Assembly: GCA_910588965.1 (NCBI GenBank)
Contig: CAJUSO010000010.1
Location: 12,141-74,097 of the forward strand
Length of the DNA stretch: 61,957 bases
Direction of reading: 5' to 3'
From: an uncultured Lachnospiraceae bacterium
GTDB taxonomy: Bacteria; Bacillota; Clostridia; Lachnospirales; Lachnospiraceae
In this document: piece by piece, positions 36,938-45,634 of the stretch
How positions within the stretch are numbered: the stretch's first letter is position 1
Layout: every line of letters starts with the position of its first letter
Translations under genes and position numbers: made by a program
The notes under the pieces: generated by a model
What the model saw: the letters and a program-made list of their open reading frames with translations, nothing else
Database searches by the model: none
Told to the model about the DNA's origin: nothing

Positions 36938-36974
36938 AAGGGCAGCAGAAATGGGATTCCCATCTGCTGCCCTT
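36938..36974 (+). terminator. long hairpin after the GH92 gene
   Basis: An 11-bp outer stem (AAGGGCAGCAG with CTGCTGCCCTT) encloses a 5-bp inner stem (ATGGG with CCCAT), with a two-base bulge and a three-base loop. A T-run follows on the minus strand rather than the plus strand. It may act as a terminator or an mRNA 3'-end stabiliser for the 7.9-kb gene. Confidence 0.55.
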
Positions 36975-36997
36975 AAAAATACCGGGAATCCCTGAAA

Positions 36998-37026
36998 TTG
37001 ACAAATCCCATAAGTTTGGATATACT
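36998..37026 (+). promoter_or_regulatory. sigma-A promoter for the mutL operon
   Basis: TTGACA (36998-37003), a 17-base spacer and TATACT (37021-37026) match the housekeeping consensus. The next gene starts 35 bases later behind GGAGGA. This promoter probably serves the small unknown gene, the DUF1810 gene, mutL and miaA, which are tightly packed downstream. Confidence 0.8.
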
Positions 37027-37061
37027 TATCAATAAATAGGCTTGGAGATAAAACGGAGGAT

Positions 37062-37598
37062 ATGTTTATGGATCTTACATTTGGAAACCTAGGCGCAGAT
37101 TATATGATCCAGCAGATTATGATGCCGATGGAAGAAGGCGGGACGGCATTTTGGACGGATCCCCTCTATCATTTCTACCCAGAGCTGGACAAAGCCCATG
37201 CACAAAGCCTGCCCCTGCCAGAACGGAAACGTTATATAGAAAGTACTTTAAGGGAAGCCTACGCAAGGTTGGAGGCTGCCATTAATGAGAAGGCTGCCTT
37301 CCATGAAGAGAAGTACTTTGATGTATTCTACCTGAACAGTGAAAGGGGAGCCATCGGAAGTTCTATCCATGAGATAAGTTCCATCAACCCTTATTTCCCA
37401 AGGGAAGAAGGCGGGTGCATTTACCCTTATTTCTTTGATATGGAAGCAGGCGGCGGCTTGGTCTTGGACAGGCTGCATCAGATGTACCAAGAACAGCCTA
37501 TCAAAACATTTATGGAAAATAGCTACGCTTACTGTAAGAAGTATGAGCCGGAAATCCGGAAGCACATACAAGAAGCAGAAGGAGGGGATTGGACGTGA
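37062..37598 (+). CDS. protein of unknown function (178 aa)
   Basis: I do not recognise this family. The product is soluble, acidic and without a signal peptide or TM helix, with aromatic-rich stretches such as FWTDPLYHFYPELD and INPYFPREEGGCIYPYFF. Start ATG 37062 (or 37068) follows GGAGGAT and a consensus promoter, so it is very likely expressed. Its stop overlaps the GTG start of the DUF1810 gene (GTGA), which implies coupled translation with it. Confidence 0.75.
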   Translation: MFMDLTFGNLGADYMIQQIMMPMEEGGTAFWTDPLYHFYPELDKAHAQSLPLPERKRYIESTLREAYARLEAAINEKAAFHEEKYFDVFYLNSERGAIGSSIHEISSINPYFPREEGGCIYPYFFDMEAGGGLVLDRLHQMYQEQPIKTFMENSYAYCKKYEPEIRKHIQEAEGGDWT

Positions 37599-38029
37599 AG
37601 GAAGGGCTAGAACGTTTCTTAAGGGCACAGCAGGATCACTACCAGGCCGCCCTGGAGGAGATACAGGCAGGGCGGAAAAGGAGCCATTGGATGTGGTTTA
37701 TCTTCCCGCAGATTGCCGGGCTTGGCTACAGTGAGATGGCCCAGTATTATGCTATCCGGGATTTGGATGAGGCAAAAAGCTATATGGGGCAGGAATGCCT
37801 AAGGGAGCGCCTGTTAGAGATTTCCCAGGCGCTCCTGGAATTGCCTTCTGGCGATGCGGGCGCCGTCATGGGGTGGCCGGATAACCTGAAGCTGAAATCC
37901 TCCATGACCTTGTTTGCGCTGGCAGCGCCGGAATGCAGGGTGTTCCAGAAGGTACTGGATAAATATTTCCAAGGGGAAATGGACGCAAAAACGTTAGAAA
38001 TCGTAGGGAGCCATCATGCCAAACATTGA
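37595..38029 (+). CDS. DUF1810 family protein
   Basis: This protein of about 144 residues matches the DUF1810 pattern: an N-terminal FLRAQQDHYQAALEEI, the signature HWMWFIFPQIAGLGYSEMA, MGWPDNLKLKSSMTLFA, and a C-terminal VLDKYFQG. Members are small cytoplasmic proteins of unknown biochemical role. GTG 37595 is preferred over TTG 37589 because GGAGG lies at a normal distance and the GTG overlaps the upstream TGA. The 3' end overlaps mutL by 14 bases. Confidence 0.85.
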   Translation: MKEGLERFLRAQQDHYQAALEEIQAGRKRSHWMWFIFPQIAGLGYSEMAQYYAIRDLDEAKSYMGQECLRERLLEISQALLELPSGDAGAVMGWPDNLKLKSSMTLFALAAPECRVFQKVLDKYFQGEMDAKTLEIVGSHHAKH

Positions 38030-40193
38030 GATTTTAGACCAGCAGACCATTGATAAAATAGCGGCCGGGGAAGTGGTGGAGCGGCCGTCTTCTGTGGTGA
38101 AGGAGCTTGTGGAGAACGCCATCGACGCCCAGGCCAGCGCCATTACCGTAGAGGTAAAGGAGGGCGGCATATCTTTTATCCGCATTACGGATAATGGGTG
38201 CGGTATGGAAAAGGAACAGGTGCCCTTGGCCTTCCTCCGCCATTCCACCAGCAAAATCCGGAGCGTAGAGGATTTAGCCACGGTTTCTTCCCTTGGCTTC
38301 CGGGGGGAGGCGCTGTCCAGCATCGCAGCGGTGGCCCAAGTGGAACTGATCACAAAGACAGCGCAGAGCTTAAGCGGCGTACGCTATGTGATAGAAGGGG
38401 GCAAGGAGCAGTCCCTGGAAGAAATCGGCGCACCGGAAGGCACCACCTTCCTGGTGCGGAACTTATTTTACAATACGCCAGCCAGGCGGAAATTCCTAAA
38501 GACCGCGCCCACGGAGGCCGGGTACATCGGAAGCCTGATGGAACGCCTGGCCCTATCCCACCCAGAGGTGTCCTTTAAGCTGATTGTAAACAACCAGCCC
38601 AAGCTCCATACGTCCGGCAATTCCAACCTGAAAGAAGTCATTTACCATATTTATGGCCGCGACATAGCCTCAAATTTAATCGAAGTCAAAGGGGAAGATG
38701 AACGCTTCTCTGTGAGCGGCTTTATTGGAAAGCCCCTGATTTCCAGGGGGAACCGGAATTTTGAGAATTATTTCGTCAACGGCCGCTATGTAAAGAGCAG
38801 CCTGATTGCCAAAAGCATTGAAGAGGCATATAAGTCTTTCGTTATGCAGCATAAATACCCCTTTACCGTGCTGCAGGTTTCGGTTAACGGGAACCTTATA
38901 GACGTAAATGTCCATCCTACGAAGATGGAACTGCGCTTTAGCAACGGGGAAGCGCTGTACCAGTTCCTGGCAAAGCTGCTCCGGGACTGCATCAACCAGA
39001 GCGAACTGGTATACCAGGTAAGCCTCGATAGGGAACGGGAAGAGAAAGCCAGGAAAGAACAGGAACGGCGGCGGCAGCTGCAGGCTGCCCAAAAAGCCCC
39101 GGAACCCTTTGAAGCCAGACGCCTAGAAGCTATGAAGCATAAAAGCCCACACGGCACGGAAGGATTCGGGATAGAGCCGCAAGAACAAAGCCGCAGGGAA
39201 GCGTTGTTAGGTGCAAACAGCCCACGCGGCACAGAAGGATTTGAGATAGAGCCGCATACAGGGCAAAGCCGCAGGGAAGCGCCGTTCGGTGCAGAAAGCC
39301 CATTCCGTGCGAAAGACATAGAGGCTGTGAGGCAGGCAGTCCGTAGCAGCAGCCCCTACGAGCCTAAATATGGCAGCCGGGAGGGCGCCCAAAGGGCAGG
39401 GCAGGGACAGGCAGATGCGATGGCTGCGGCCGGAAAGGTGATGGAAGGCCCATCTTTTGTAAACCAGCAGGCAGATGCTGCTAGGCAAAGTCCCCAGCAG
39501 GCAGATCCTGCTATGCAAGGTCCTCAGCAGGCAGATCCTGCTATGCAAGGTCCCAGACAGGAAGTATCCGGCATGGGGGATGGGGCTGCCCGGAAGCTTT
39601 TGGATATTTCTTCCCAGAAAGACCATAAAATGATAGGGCAGGTTTTTGGTACATACTGGCTTGTGGAATTTGACAGCCAGCTGTATATCATCGACCAGCA
39701 TGCCGCCCATGAGAAAGTGCTGTATGAGCGTACCCTGGCTTCCCTCCATACCAAAGAGCACACCTCCCAGGTCATATTCCCGCCGCTTCTCCTGACGCTG
39801 AATATGCAGGAGGAATCCCTGCTGAAAAAATATATGGGGTATTTCCAGACGCTGGGGTTTGAAATTGAGCACTTTGGCGGGAAGGAGTATTCTGTTACGG
39901 CGGTGCCGGGGAACCTCTTCGGCCTGAACGGGGAGGAATTGGTCATAGAGATTTTAGACAGCCTTTCGGGTTTCCATGGGAATGAGACGCCGCAGGTTAT
40001 TGTAGAAAAAATTGCCTCTATGTCCTGCAAGGCTGCCGTCAAAGGGAACCAACGGCTTTCCCGGCAGGAAACAGAGGCATTGATTGGGGAACTTCTGTCC
40101 TTGGAAAACCCTTACCACTGCCCCCATGGGAGGCCTACCATTATTTCCATGTCCAAGCGTGAGCTGGAGAAAAAATTCAAGAGGGTGCTGTAA
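38016..40193 (+). CDS. mutL: DNA mismatch repair protein MutL (endonuclease type)
   Basis: This 725-residue protein has an N-terminal GHKL ATPase with IAAGEVVERPSSVVKELVEN, DNGCGM and GFRGEALSSIA. A long linker (about 345-510) and a C-terminal dimerisation/nicking domain with DQHAAHEK, CKAAVKG and HCPHGRP follow. These last motifs mark the metal-dependent nicking MutL of species lacking MutH. The linker contains two sets of in-frame repeats and is longer than usual. The gene overlaps DUF1810 and is followed without a gap by miaA. Confidence 0.97.
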   Translation: MPNIEILDQQTIDKIAAGEVVERPSSVVKELVENAIDAQASAITVEVKEGGISFIRITDNGCGMEKEQVPLAFLRHSTSKIRSVEDLATVSSLGFRGEALSSIAAVAQVELITKTAQSLSGVRYVIEGGKEQSLEEIGAPEGTTFLVRNLFYNTPARRKFLKTAPTEAGYIGSLMERLALSHPEVSFKLIVNNQPKLHTSGNSNLKEVIYHIYGRDIASNLIEVKGEDERFSVSGFIGKPLISRGNRNFENYFVNGRYVKSSLIAKSIEEAYKSFVMQHKYPFTVLQVSVNGNLIDVNVHPTKMELRFSNGEALYQFLAKLLRDCINQSELVYQVSLDREREEKARKEQERRRQLQAAQKAPEPFEARRLEAMKHKSPHGTEGFGIEPQEQSRREALLGANSPRGTEGFEIEPHTGQSRREAPFGAESPFRAKDIEAVRQAVRSSSPYEPKYGSREGAQRAGQGQADAMAAAGKVMEGPSFVNQQADAARQSPQQADPAMQGPQQADPAMQGPRQEVSGMGDGAARKLLDISSQKDHKMIGQVFGTYWLVEFDSQLYIIDQHAAHEKVLYERTLASLHTKEHTSQVIFPPLLLTLNMQEESLLKKYMGYFQTLGFEIEHFGGKEYSVTAVPGNLFGLNGEELVIEILDSLSGFHGNETPQVIVEKIASMSCKAAVKGNQRLSRQETEALIGELLSLENPYHCPHGRPTIISMSKRELEKKFKRVL
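39465..39554 (+). repeat. 30-bp tandem repeat in the MutL linker
   Basis: Three units (39465-39494, 39495-39524, 39525-39554) encode QQADxAxQxP decapeptides; the last two differ by one base. A second, older duplication of about 26 codons lies upstream (roughly 39140-39300, RGTEGFEIEP-type). Both keep the frame and fall only in the disordered linker. Confidence 0.9.
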
Positions 40194-41138
40194 ATGAAAA
40201 AGCCATTAATTATCTTAACCGGCCCTACCGCCGTAGGGAAAACAGAGCTTTCTATTTCCCTGGCCAAAATGGTGCAAGGCTCCATTATTTCTGCAGATTC
40301 CATGCAGGTGTACCGCCATATGGATATTGGGTCCGCCAAGATAAAGCCGGAGGAAATGGGGGGGATTCCCCATTACTTGATTGACATATTAGAGCCTATG
40401 GAAGAATTCCATGTGGTCCGTTTCCAGGAATATGCCAGAGCCTGCATGGATGAAATTTATGCCCAAGGGCGGATCCCAATCATTGTTGGGGGCACTGGCT
40501 TTTACATCCAGGCCGTGCTCTATGGCATTGATTTTACTGAGGAGCCGGAGGATACGGCCTTCCGCAGGGAGCTTGAGGTTTTTGCCCAGGAAATGGGCGC
40601 GCATGCCTTGCATGGAAGGCTGGCTGCCGTGGATCCGGAGGCTGCCGCCAATATCCATGAGAACAATGTGAAGCGTACCATCCGCGCGTTGGAATTTTAC
40701 CACTTGTCCGGCAAGAAAATATCAGAGCATAACGCGGCTGAGCGCCAGCGCGAATCGCCCTACCAGTTTGCCTACTTTGTGCTGAATGACGACAGGGAAC
40801 GCTTATACGGCCGTATCAACCAGCGGGTGGACGGCATGCTGGAGGGAGGCCTGGTAGAGGAGGTACGCAGGTTAAAAGCAATGGGCTGCCACAGCAAAAT
40901 GGTGTCCATGCAGGGCTTGGGTTACAAGGAAATCCTGGATTATTTGGAGGGAGGCTGCACATTAGAGGAAGCTGCCGTCCGCATCAAACGTGACACCCGG
41001 CGCTTTGCGAAGCGCCAGCTTACCTGGTTCCGGCGGGAGCGGGACGTCATCTGGGTAAATAAGCCAGAGTTCCATTTTTGCAATGGGAAGATTTTATGCT
41101 TCCTCCAAGAGGAATTGCAAAAAAGGCATATTATTTAG
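40194..41138 (+). CDS. miaA: tRNA dimethylallyltransferase MiaA
   Basis: This 314-residue enzyme transfers a dimethylallyl group to A37 of tRNAs reading UNN codons. The P-loop GPTAVGKTELS, the DSMQVYRHMDIGSAK block, GGTGFYIQAVLYGIDF and the C-terminal RRFAKRQLTWFRRE are all present. Its ATG follows the mutL stop directly, so translation is coupled. Length is normal. Confidence 0.97.
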   Translation: MKKPLIILTGPTAVGKTELSISLAKMVQGSIISADSMQVYRHMDIGSAKIKPEEMGGIPHYLIDILEPMEEFHVVRFQEYARACMDEIYAQGRIPIIVGGTGFYIQAVLYGIDFTEEPEDTAFRRELEVFAQEMGAHALHGRLAAVDPEAAANIHENNVKRTIRALEFYHLSGKKISEHNAAERQRESPYQFAYFVLNDDRERLYGRINQRVDGMLEGGLVEEVRRLKAMGCHSKMVSMQGLGYKEILDYLEGGCTLEEAAVRIKRDTRRFAKRQLTWFRRERDVIWVNKPEFHFCNGKILCFLQEELQKRHII

Positions 41139-41222
41139 GAAGCGGGATTACAAATATACATTGCAGGCATACGGCACACATTTTATCATCAAATATATCA
41201 ATTGCTATTTAAGGAGGCAAGT

Positions 41223-41840
41223 ATGTTAGATAAAAACGACTTTGATTTGTGGGCGGATGGATATGACAGAACGGTCGGGATTTCCGATGAGGAAAATACA
41301 TACCCGTTTGCCGGTTACAGGGATGTGCTTGGAGATATCTTTCGGGCCATTATGGAAAAGCCAAATGCAACCGTGCTTGATATCGGGTTTGGGACGGGTA
41401 CGCTCACAACAAAACTATATGAACATGGCTGTTCCATCTATGGGCAGGATTTCTCGTCGAGGATGATTGAATTAGCATCCGGGAAAATGCCGGGTTCACA
41501 TCTTTATCAGGAAGATTTCACGAATGGATTAGCAGAGCCGCTGCGGGATCAATGCTATGATTTTATTGTGGCGACATACTCACTGCATCATCTGTCTGAT
41601 GAACAGAAAATATCCTTTCTTCGCACGTTGTGCAATTGCCTGAAAGAGGATGGGAAGATTTTAAATGGTGACGTTGCTTTTGAAAACCGCGATAAATTGA
41701 ATCAATGCAGGCAGGAAGCAGGTGACGAATGGGATGAGGAAGAAATATATTTCGTTGCCGATGAACTCAGAAGTGCATTCCCAGGCATTTCCTTTCAGCA
41801 GGTTTCACACTGCGCAGGTATCCTGGCATTGGCCCGTTAA
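41223..41840 (+). CDS. class I SAM-dependent methyltransferase (YrrT-like)
   Basis: This 205-residue enzyme has a Rossmann-fold SAM site: VLDIGFGTGTLT (motif I), DFSSRMIELA, and the post-motif FIVATYSLHHLSDE. It resembles small YrrT-type methyltransferases; the substrate is unknown. ATG 41223 follows AAGGAGGC. Its base composition is more AT-rich than the flanking miaA and COG4100 genes, which are often close together in Clostridia, so it may have been inserted. Confidence 0.85.
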   Translation: MLDKNDFDLWADGYDRTVGISDEENTYPFAGYRDVLGDIFRAIMEKPNATVLDIGFGTGTLTTKLYEHGCSIYGQDFSSRMIELASGKMPGSHLYQEDFTNGLAEPLRDQCYDFIVATYSLHHLSDEQKISFLRTLCNCLKEDGKILNGDVAFENRDKLNQCRQEAGDEWDEEEIYFVADELRSAFPGISFQQVSHCAGILALAR

Positions 41841-41904
41841 CTTTAAGAAACCTTAAATAAACCATGCGGAAGGGAATCCTTCCCACAGAAAGGCGGATTT
41901 AACA

Positions 41905-43179
41905 ATGGAAGAAATTTACAGGCAGCTAGGCATTTCCAAAAAGGTTTTCCAATATGGGCAGGAAGTGGAAGCTCTGTTGGAAAGCCGTTTTTCTGAGATT
42001 GACAGGAATGCAGAATACAACCAGCTGAAAGTCCTGAAAGCCATGCAGGCCCATAAAGTCAGCGCAGAATGCTTTATGGGGAGCAGCGGGTATGGCTATA
42101 ACGATTTGGGCAGGGATACGTTAGAGGAGGTCTATGCCCATTGCTTCTGCGGCGAGGCAGCCTTGGTGCGCCCCCAGATTACCTGCGGCACCCATGCCCT
42201 GGCATTGGCCCTGCTGTCCAACCTGCGCCCTGGGGACGAGCTACTCTCCCCAGTAGGGAAACCCTATGATACCTTAGAAGAGGTGATTGGCATCCGCCCC
42301 TCCCAAGGTTCCCTGGCAGAGTACGGCATTACCTACCGCCAGGTGGATTTGCTGGAGGATGGGGGCTTCGATTATGAAGGCATCAAAAAGGCAATGAATG
42401 CCAGGACAAAGCTGGTGGCCATCCAGCGCTCCAAAGGCTACCAGACCAGGCCTACCCTTTCCGTGGAACGGATTGGGGAACTGATCCGTTTCGTCAAATC
42501 CATCCATCCAGGGGTCATCTGTATGGTGGATAACTGCTACGGGGAATTTGTAGAGAAAAGGGAGCCCCTGGAGGCCGGCGCCGACCTGATGGTAGGTTCC
42601 CTGATTAAAAACCCCGGGGGCGGCCTTGCCCCAGTAGGCGGCTATATCGCCGGCAAGAAGGAATGCGTGGAAAACGCCGCATACCGCTTAACCTCCCCGG
42701 GCCTTGGCAAGGAAGTGGGCGCGTCCTTAGGCATTACCCAATCCTTCTACCAAGGCCTGTTCCTGGCGCCGACGGTTGTGGCAGGCGCTTTAAAAGGAGC
42801 CGTTTTTGCCGCAAATATTTATGAGTCCCTCGGGTTCCCAGTGGTGCCCAACAGCACGGAAAGCCGCCATGACATTATCCAGGCAGTGACCCTGAAATCC
42901 CCGGAAGCCTTGGTGGCTTTCTGCAAAGGCATCCAGGCGGCTGCCCCGGTAGACAGCCATGTAACCCCTGAGCCGTGGGCAATGCCGGGATATGACGACG
43001 ACGTCATTATGGCGGCAGGCGCTTTTGTCCAGGGCTCCTCGATTGAACTGAGCGCAGACGGGCCTTTGCGGCCGCCCTATGCCGTGTATTTCCAGGGAGG
43101 CCTTACCTGGTATCATGCCAAGCTGGGGATCCTGATGTCCCTGCAGAAATTATATGAGGCTGGCCTTGCAGACTGGTGA
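41905..43179 (+). CDS. COG4100-type PLP-dependent lyase (aluminium-resistance protein family)
   Basis: This 424-residue fold-type I PLP enzyme belongs to the family annotated as methionine gamma-lyase-like or aluminium resistance protein (YnbB). The cofactor region has ITCGTHALALALLSNLRPGDEL, the Asp of MVDNCYGEF and the likely Schiff-base Lys in VGSLIKNPGGGLAPVGGYIAG. The true substrate is not established for the family. It often lies near miaA and mutL in Clostridia, as here. It converges with the LytTR regulator, with only 16 bases between the stops. Confidence 0.88.
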   Translation: MEEIYRQLGISKKVFQYGQEVEALLESRFSEIDRNAEYNQLKVLKAMQAHKVSAECFMGSSGYGYNDLGRDTLEEVYAHCFCGEAALVRPQITCGTHALALALLSNLRPGDELLSPVGKPYDTLEEVIGIRPSQGSLAEYGITYRQVDLLEDGGFDYEGIKKAMNARTKLVAIQRSKGYQTRPTLSVERIGELIRFVKSIHPGVICMVDNCYGEFVEKREPLEAGADLMVGSLIKNPGGGLAPVGGYIAGKKECVENAAYRLTSPGLGKEVGASLGITQSFYQGLFLAPTVVAGALKGAVFAANIYESLGFPVVPNSTESRHDIIQAVTLKSPEALVAFCKGIQAAAPVDSHVTPEPWAMPGYDDDVIMAAGAFVQGSSIELSADGPLRPPYAVYFQGGLTWYHAKLGILMSLQKLYEAGLADW

Positions 43180-43195
43180 TGGGCGTTTGCCCCCA

Positions 43196-43921
43196 TTAGT
43201 CCAGTACTTCGCCAAAGGCGTCCCGTACGGATTTTAGGTAGCTTTCGGATACGGGGTATACCGAATGGTCCGAGAGGGCCAGTTCCGTGCCCGCCAGCCG
43301 CATTACCTTGTTGATATTTACAATCACAGTGCGGTGGCAGCGTACGAATTCTTTGGGCAGCTGCTGCTCTAAGGCTTTTAGCGTGATTTTCTGCCGGTAA
43401 ACCCTGCAGGCGCCTTTGCTGTCAGAAGGGAGCGGGATCTGCGTAAAAATATCTACATAATGGTGGTAGGAAGTGAACGCCATAATTTTGTGGTAGGGTA
43501 TTTTTATGAGTTCTGATTTTGCCTGGAACATATAACAGGAGCCTTCCCTATCCCTTAGGACCGGGCGCATGCATCTGTCTAACCGTTCCATGTCCAGAGG
43601 CTTTAAAAGGTAGTCCAGCGCCTGCACATGGTAGCCGTCGAAGACATATTCGGAGAAAGCCGTCAGGAAGATGATATGCCCGCGGAAGCCGTCTTTGCGC
43701 AGCTGCTTTGCAATTGTAATGCCGCTGCAGGTCTTAAGGTCAATATCTAGGAAAAAAAGTTCGTCATCCTCATAGGCTGCAGCCTGGAGGAAATCTTCCC
43801 CCCGGAAGTAGCAGCGCGTGGATAGGGGGATTTTGTGCTTGGCGCCCCAGGTTTTTAGTAATTCTGTTAATTGTGCAGAAAATAGGGGGTCGTCTTCTAG
43901 GATTGTAATGCTTAATTCCAT
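43196..43921 (-). CDS. LytTR response regulator (AgrA-like)
   Basis: This 241-residue regulator has an N-terminal receiver (acidic ILEDDP, acceptor Asp in LFFLDIDL, Lys in YLLKPLD) and a C-terminal LytTR DNA-binding domain (about 140-238) with FVRCHRTVIVNINKV. LytTR proteins bind pairs of direct repeats spaced about two helical turns. A matching 21-bp-spaced repeat lies in the divergent promoter region at 45483-45516. The start at 43921 follows a GAGG site; the longer reading to 43939 has none. It is downstream of its kinase on the same strand and the two form one operon. Confidence 0.9.
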   Translation of the reverse strand: MELSITILEDDPLFSAQLTELLKTWGAKHKIPLSTRCYFRGEDFLQAAAYEDDELFFLDIDLKTCSGITIAKQLRKDGFRGHIIFLTAFSEYVFDGYHVQALDYLLKPLDMERLDRCMRPVLRDREGSCYMFQAKSELIKIPYHKIMAFTSYHHYVDIFTQIPLPSDSKGACRVYRQKITLKALEQQLPKEFVRCHRTVIVNINKVMRLAGTELALSDHSVYPVSESYLKSVRDAFGEVLD

Positions 43922-43987
43922 AGGGATACCTCTTTTCATTGGAAGGATGGCGGCGCATGCCGGCAGGGGACGCGGTTGGCTGGCATC

Positions 43988-45403
43988 TTACATAGGGATA
44001 TAAACCACGGCTTCGAAGGAGTCCTGTTTCGCATGTACCTGGCAGAACCCCGCATGTGCCTCCACAATCCCTTCTACATTGGAAAGCCCCTTCCCATGGG
44101 TTTCTTTCTCCTCTTTGGTTGTCTCTAATGCCCCGTCCGGGCGGTACAGATACTCTCCCAATGAGCTGTTTTCCACCCCAATATACAGCATCCCCCTTTT
44201 GGGCTTCATGGCAAAAGAAATGGAAGCCCCGTCCCCAGGTATCTTCTGGCAGGCCTCAATGGCATTGTCCAGAAGGTTCCCCAAGACCCCTGTCAATTCG
44301 ATATCATTGAGCGGCATCTGCTCCGGCAATAGGACAGAATGCCGGAACGCCGCCCCTGCATTCTTTGCAAGCGCAATCTTATTCGTCAGGATGGCGTCCA
44401 CCACCCGGTGCCCGGTATTTACCGTTGGGAATGCCTCTGGCAGGCTTTCTAACTGGCCGAGGATATATTCCTGCAGCTGCCTGTAAGCCCCGTCTTCTAG
44501 GAGCCCCTTCATGGCAATCAGGTGGTTTTTGTAATCATGCTTCCATCTCTGCAGGCTTTCTGCCGACTGCAGGAGGGCTTTGTTGCGCTCTTCATTTTTT
44601 TCCCGGAGATGCAGTTTTTCTGCCAGTTCCATATTTTCTGAGAATGCCTTCCCGGTAATCTGGTTCAGCAGGAGGACGGAGAGGAACAGGATTAATATCA
44701 ATAGGTTGATTAGGTAAAACTGCGCCTGGTAACGGATGGGGAGCAGGTTTGGATCCAAGCCCAATACCCTGCTGAGGAAATAAGTGGATACGAAAAGGGC
44801 TGCTGCCGTAACGGCAATCAGGAACCCATAGGCTTTCTCGGAAAGCTTGGATATGTCCCGCAGGGCAAATAAAAATAAGAGAAGGATAAGGCATTCGGAT
44901 CCCAAATAAAACAGTGTATTGCGGATGGTATTTGAAGCGCGCCAAAAAAAATCTGGATTTTGTATGGGGTATACGCCAGAAAGCCACTGCTCCACGGGGC
45001 GGAGGTATACATTGGAATAGAAATATTCTGCCAGGCAGGCTGCCTGGCCGGAAAACAGGCTCAGAAAGCAGAGCAGGCAGATATGGAACGCCTTGTCGAA
45101 CATGGTATTTTGGAAAAATAAGGACACCAGGAGCATACGCAGCAGGAAGGAAAGCGCCTGCAGCATGGCAGTGTGGATCCTGGGCTCCAGGAAAAGATGC
45201 ACGATGCTTCCAGAAAGGATGGTAAGGAAGCAGAACATGGCTTTCCATGCCCTGGCATCCCATGCAGCCGTATGGCGGCACCTTTTTGAGGGAACTAAGG
45301 CATCCATGGGGTTGCGGCAGTCCATCCTCCGGAAAAGGAAGGCGGTAAACAGGATGCTTTCTATTGTGATTTCTGCAAAAGCGGCTATATATGTCAGGGG
45401 CAT
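43988..45403 (-). CDS. GHKL-type sensor histidine kinase (AgrC-like)
   Basis: This 471-residue kinase has an N-terminal membrane domain of about six TM helices (about 5-250) and a cytoplasmic kinase domain. The phospho-His is in WKHDYKNHLIAMKGLL, and the ATPase shows VLGNLLDNAIEAC and GKGLSNVEGIVE. This AgrC-like build usually senses peptides or envelope-active compounds through the membrane part. It diverges from the ABC operon and has its own sigma-A promoter at 45440-45468. The signal is unknown but may be the substrate of that transporter. Confidence 0.9.
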   Translation of the reverse strand: MPLTYIAAFAEITIESILFTAFLFRRMDCRNPMDALVPSKRCRHTAAWDARAWKAMFCFLTILSGSIVHLFLEPRIHTAMLQALSFLLRMLLVSLFFQNTMFDKAFHICLLCFLSLFSGQAACLAEYFYSNVYLRPVEQWLSGVYPIQNPDFFWRASNTIRNTLFYLGSECLILLLFLFALRDISKLSEKAYGFLIAVTAAALFVSTYFLSRVLGLDPNLLPIRYQAQFYLINLLILILFLSVLLLNQITGKAFSENMELAEKLHLREKNEERNKALLQSAESLQRWKHDYKNHLIAMKGLLEDGAYRQLQEYILGQLESLPEAFPTVNTGHRVVDAILTNKIALAKNAGAAFRHSVLLPEQMPLNDIELTGVLGNLLDNAIEACQKIPGDGASISFAMKPKRGMLYIGVENSSLGEYLYRPDGALETTKEEKETHGKGLSNVEGIVEAHAGFCQVHAKQDSFEAVVYIPM

Positions 45404-45439
45404 GGGGCCACATCCTTTCTGCTACAATATTTTATGGTT

Positions 45440-45468
45440 ATTATATATCGGATTTACAGGCTTTTCAA
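45440..45468 (-). promoter_or_regulatory. sigma-A promoter of the kinase/regulator operon
   Basis: On the minus strand TTGAAA (45468-45463), a 17-base spacer and TATAAT (45445-45440) form a strong promoter about 37 bases before the kinase ATG. The direct-repeat operator begins 14 bp upstream of its -35, so the regulator could also act on its own operon. Confidence 0.75.
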
Positions 45469-45482
45469 GGCTTGCTGGCCAG

Positions 45483-45516
45483 AATCCGTGCACAGAAACT
45501 GGGGATTCGTGCACAG
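45483..45516. promoter_or_regulatory. direct-repeat operator, candidate LytTR binding site
   Basis: Two copies of CGTGCACAG (45487-45495 and 45508-45516), each with a similar AT-rich 5' flank, are spaced 21 bp apart, which puts them on the same face of the helix. LytTR regulators bind such pairs. The second copy ends four bases before the -35 of the ABC-operon promoter, a classical activator position. The exact half-site differs from the AgrA consensus, so the link to the regulator is inferred from spacing and place. Confidence 0.65.
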
Positions 45517-45520
45517 CCTA

Positions 45521-45549
45521 TTGACAGATGCTTCTTACCGCCGTTATGA
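45521..45549 (+). promoter_or_regulatory. sigma-A promoter of the LytTR-linked ABC operon
   Basis: TTGACA (45521-45526), a 17-base spacer and TATGAT (45544-45549). Transcription would start near 45556, giving a leader of about 80 bases before ATG 45635. The direct repeat at 45483-45516 lies directly upstream. Confidence 0.8.
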
Positions 45550-45634
45550 TAAAAATATAAGGAAAGGCGGGAAATAGGGGGCAGACAGGAAGATGCATCC
45601 CAGCACCGTTATGATAGAATCACAGGAGGAGGTT

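Noticed and set aside
43178..43197. Small stem over the two convergent stop codons as a terminator
   Set aside because: Only four to five pairs form and there is no T-run on either strand.
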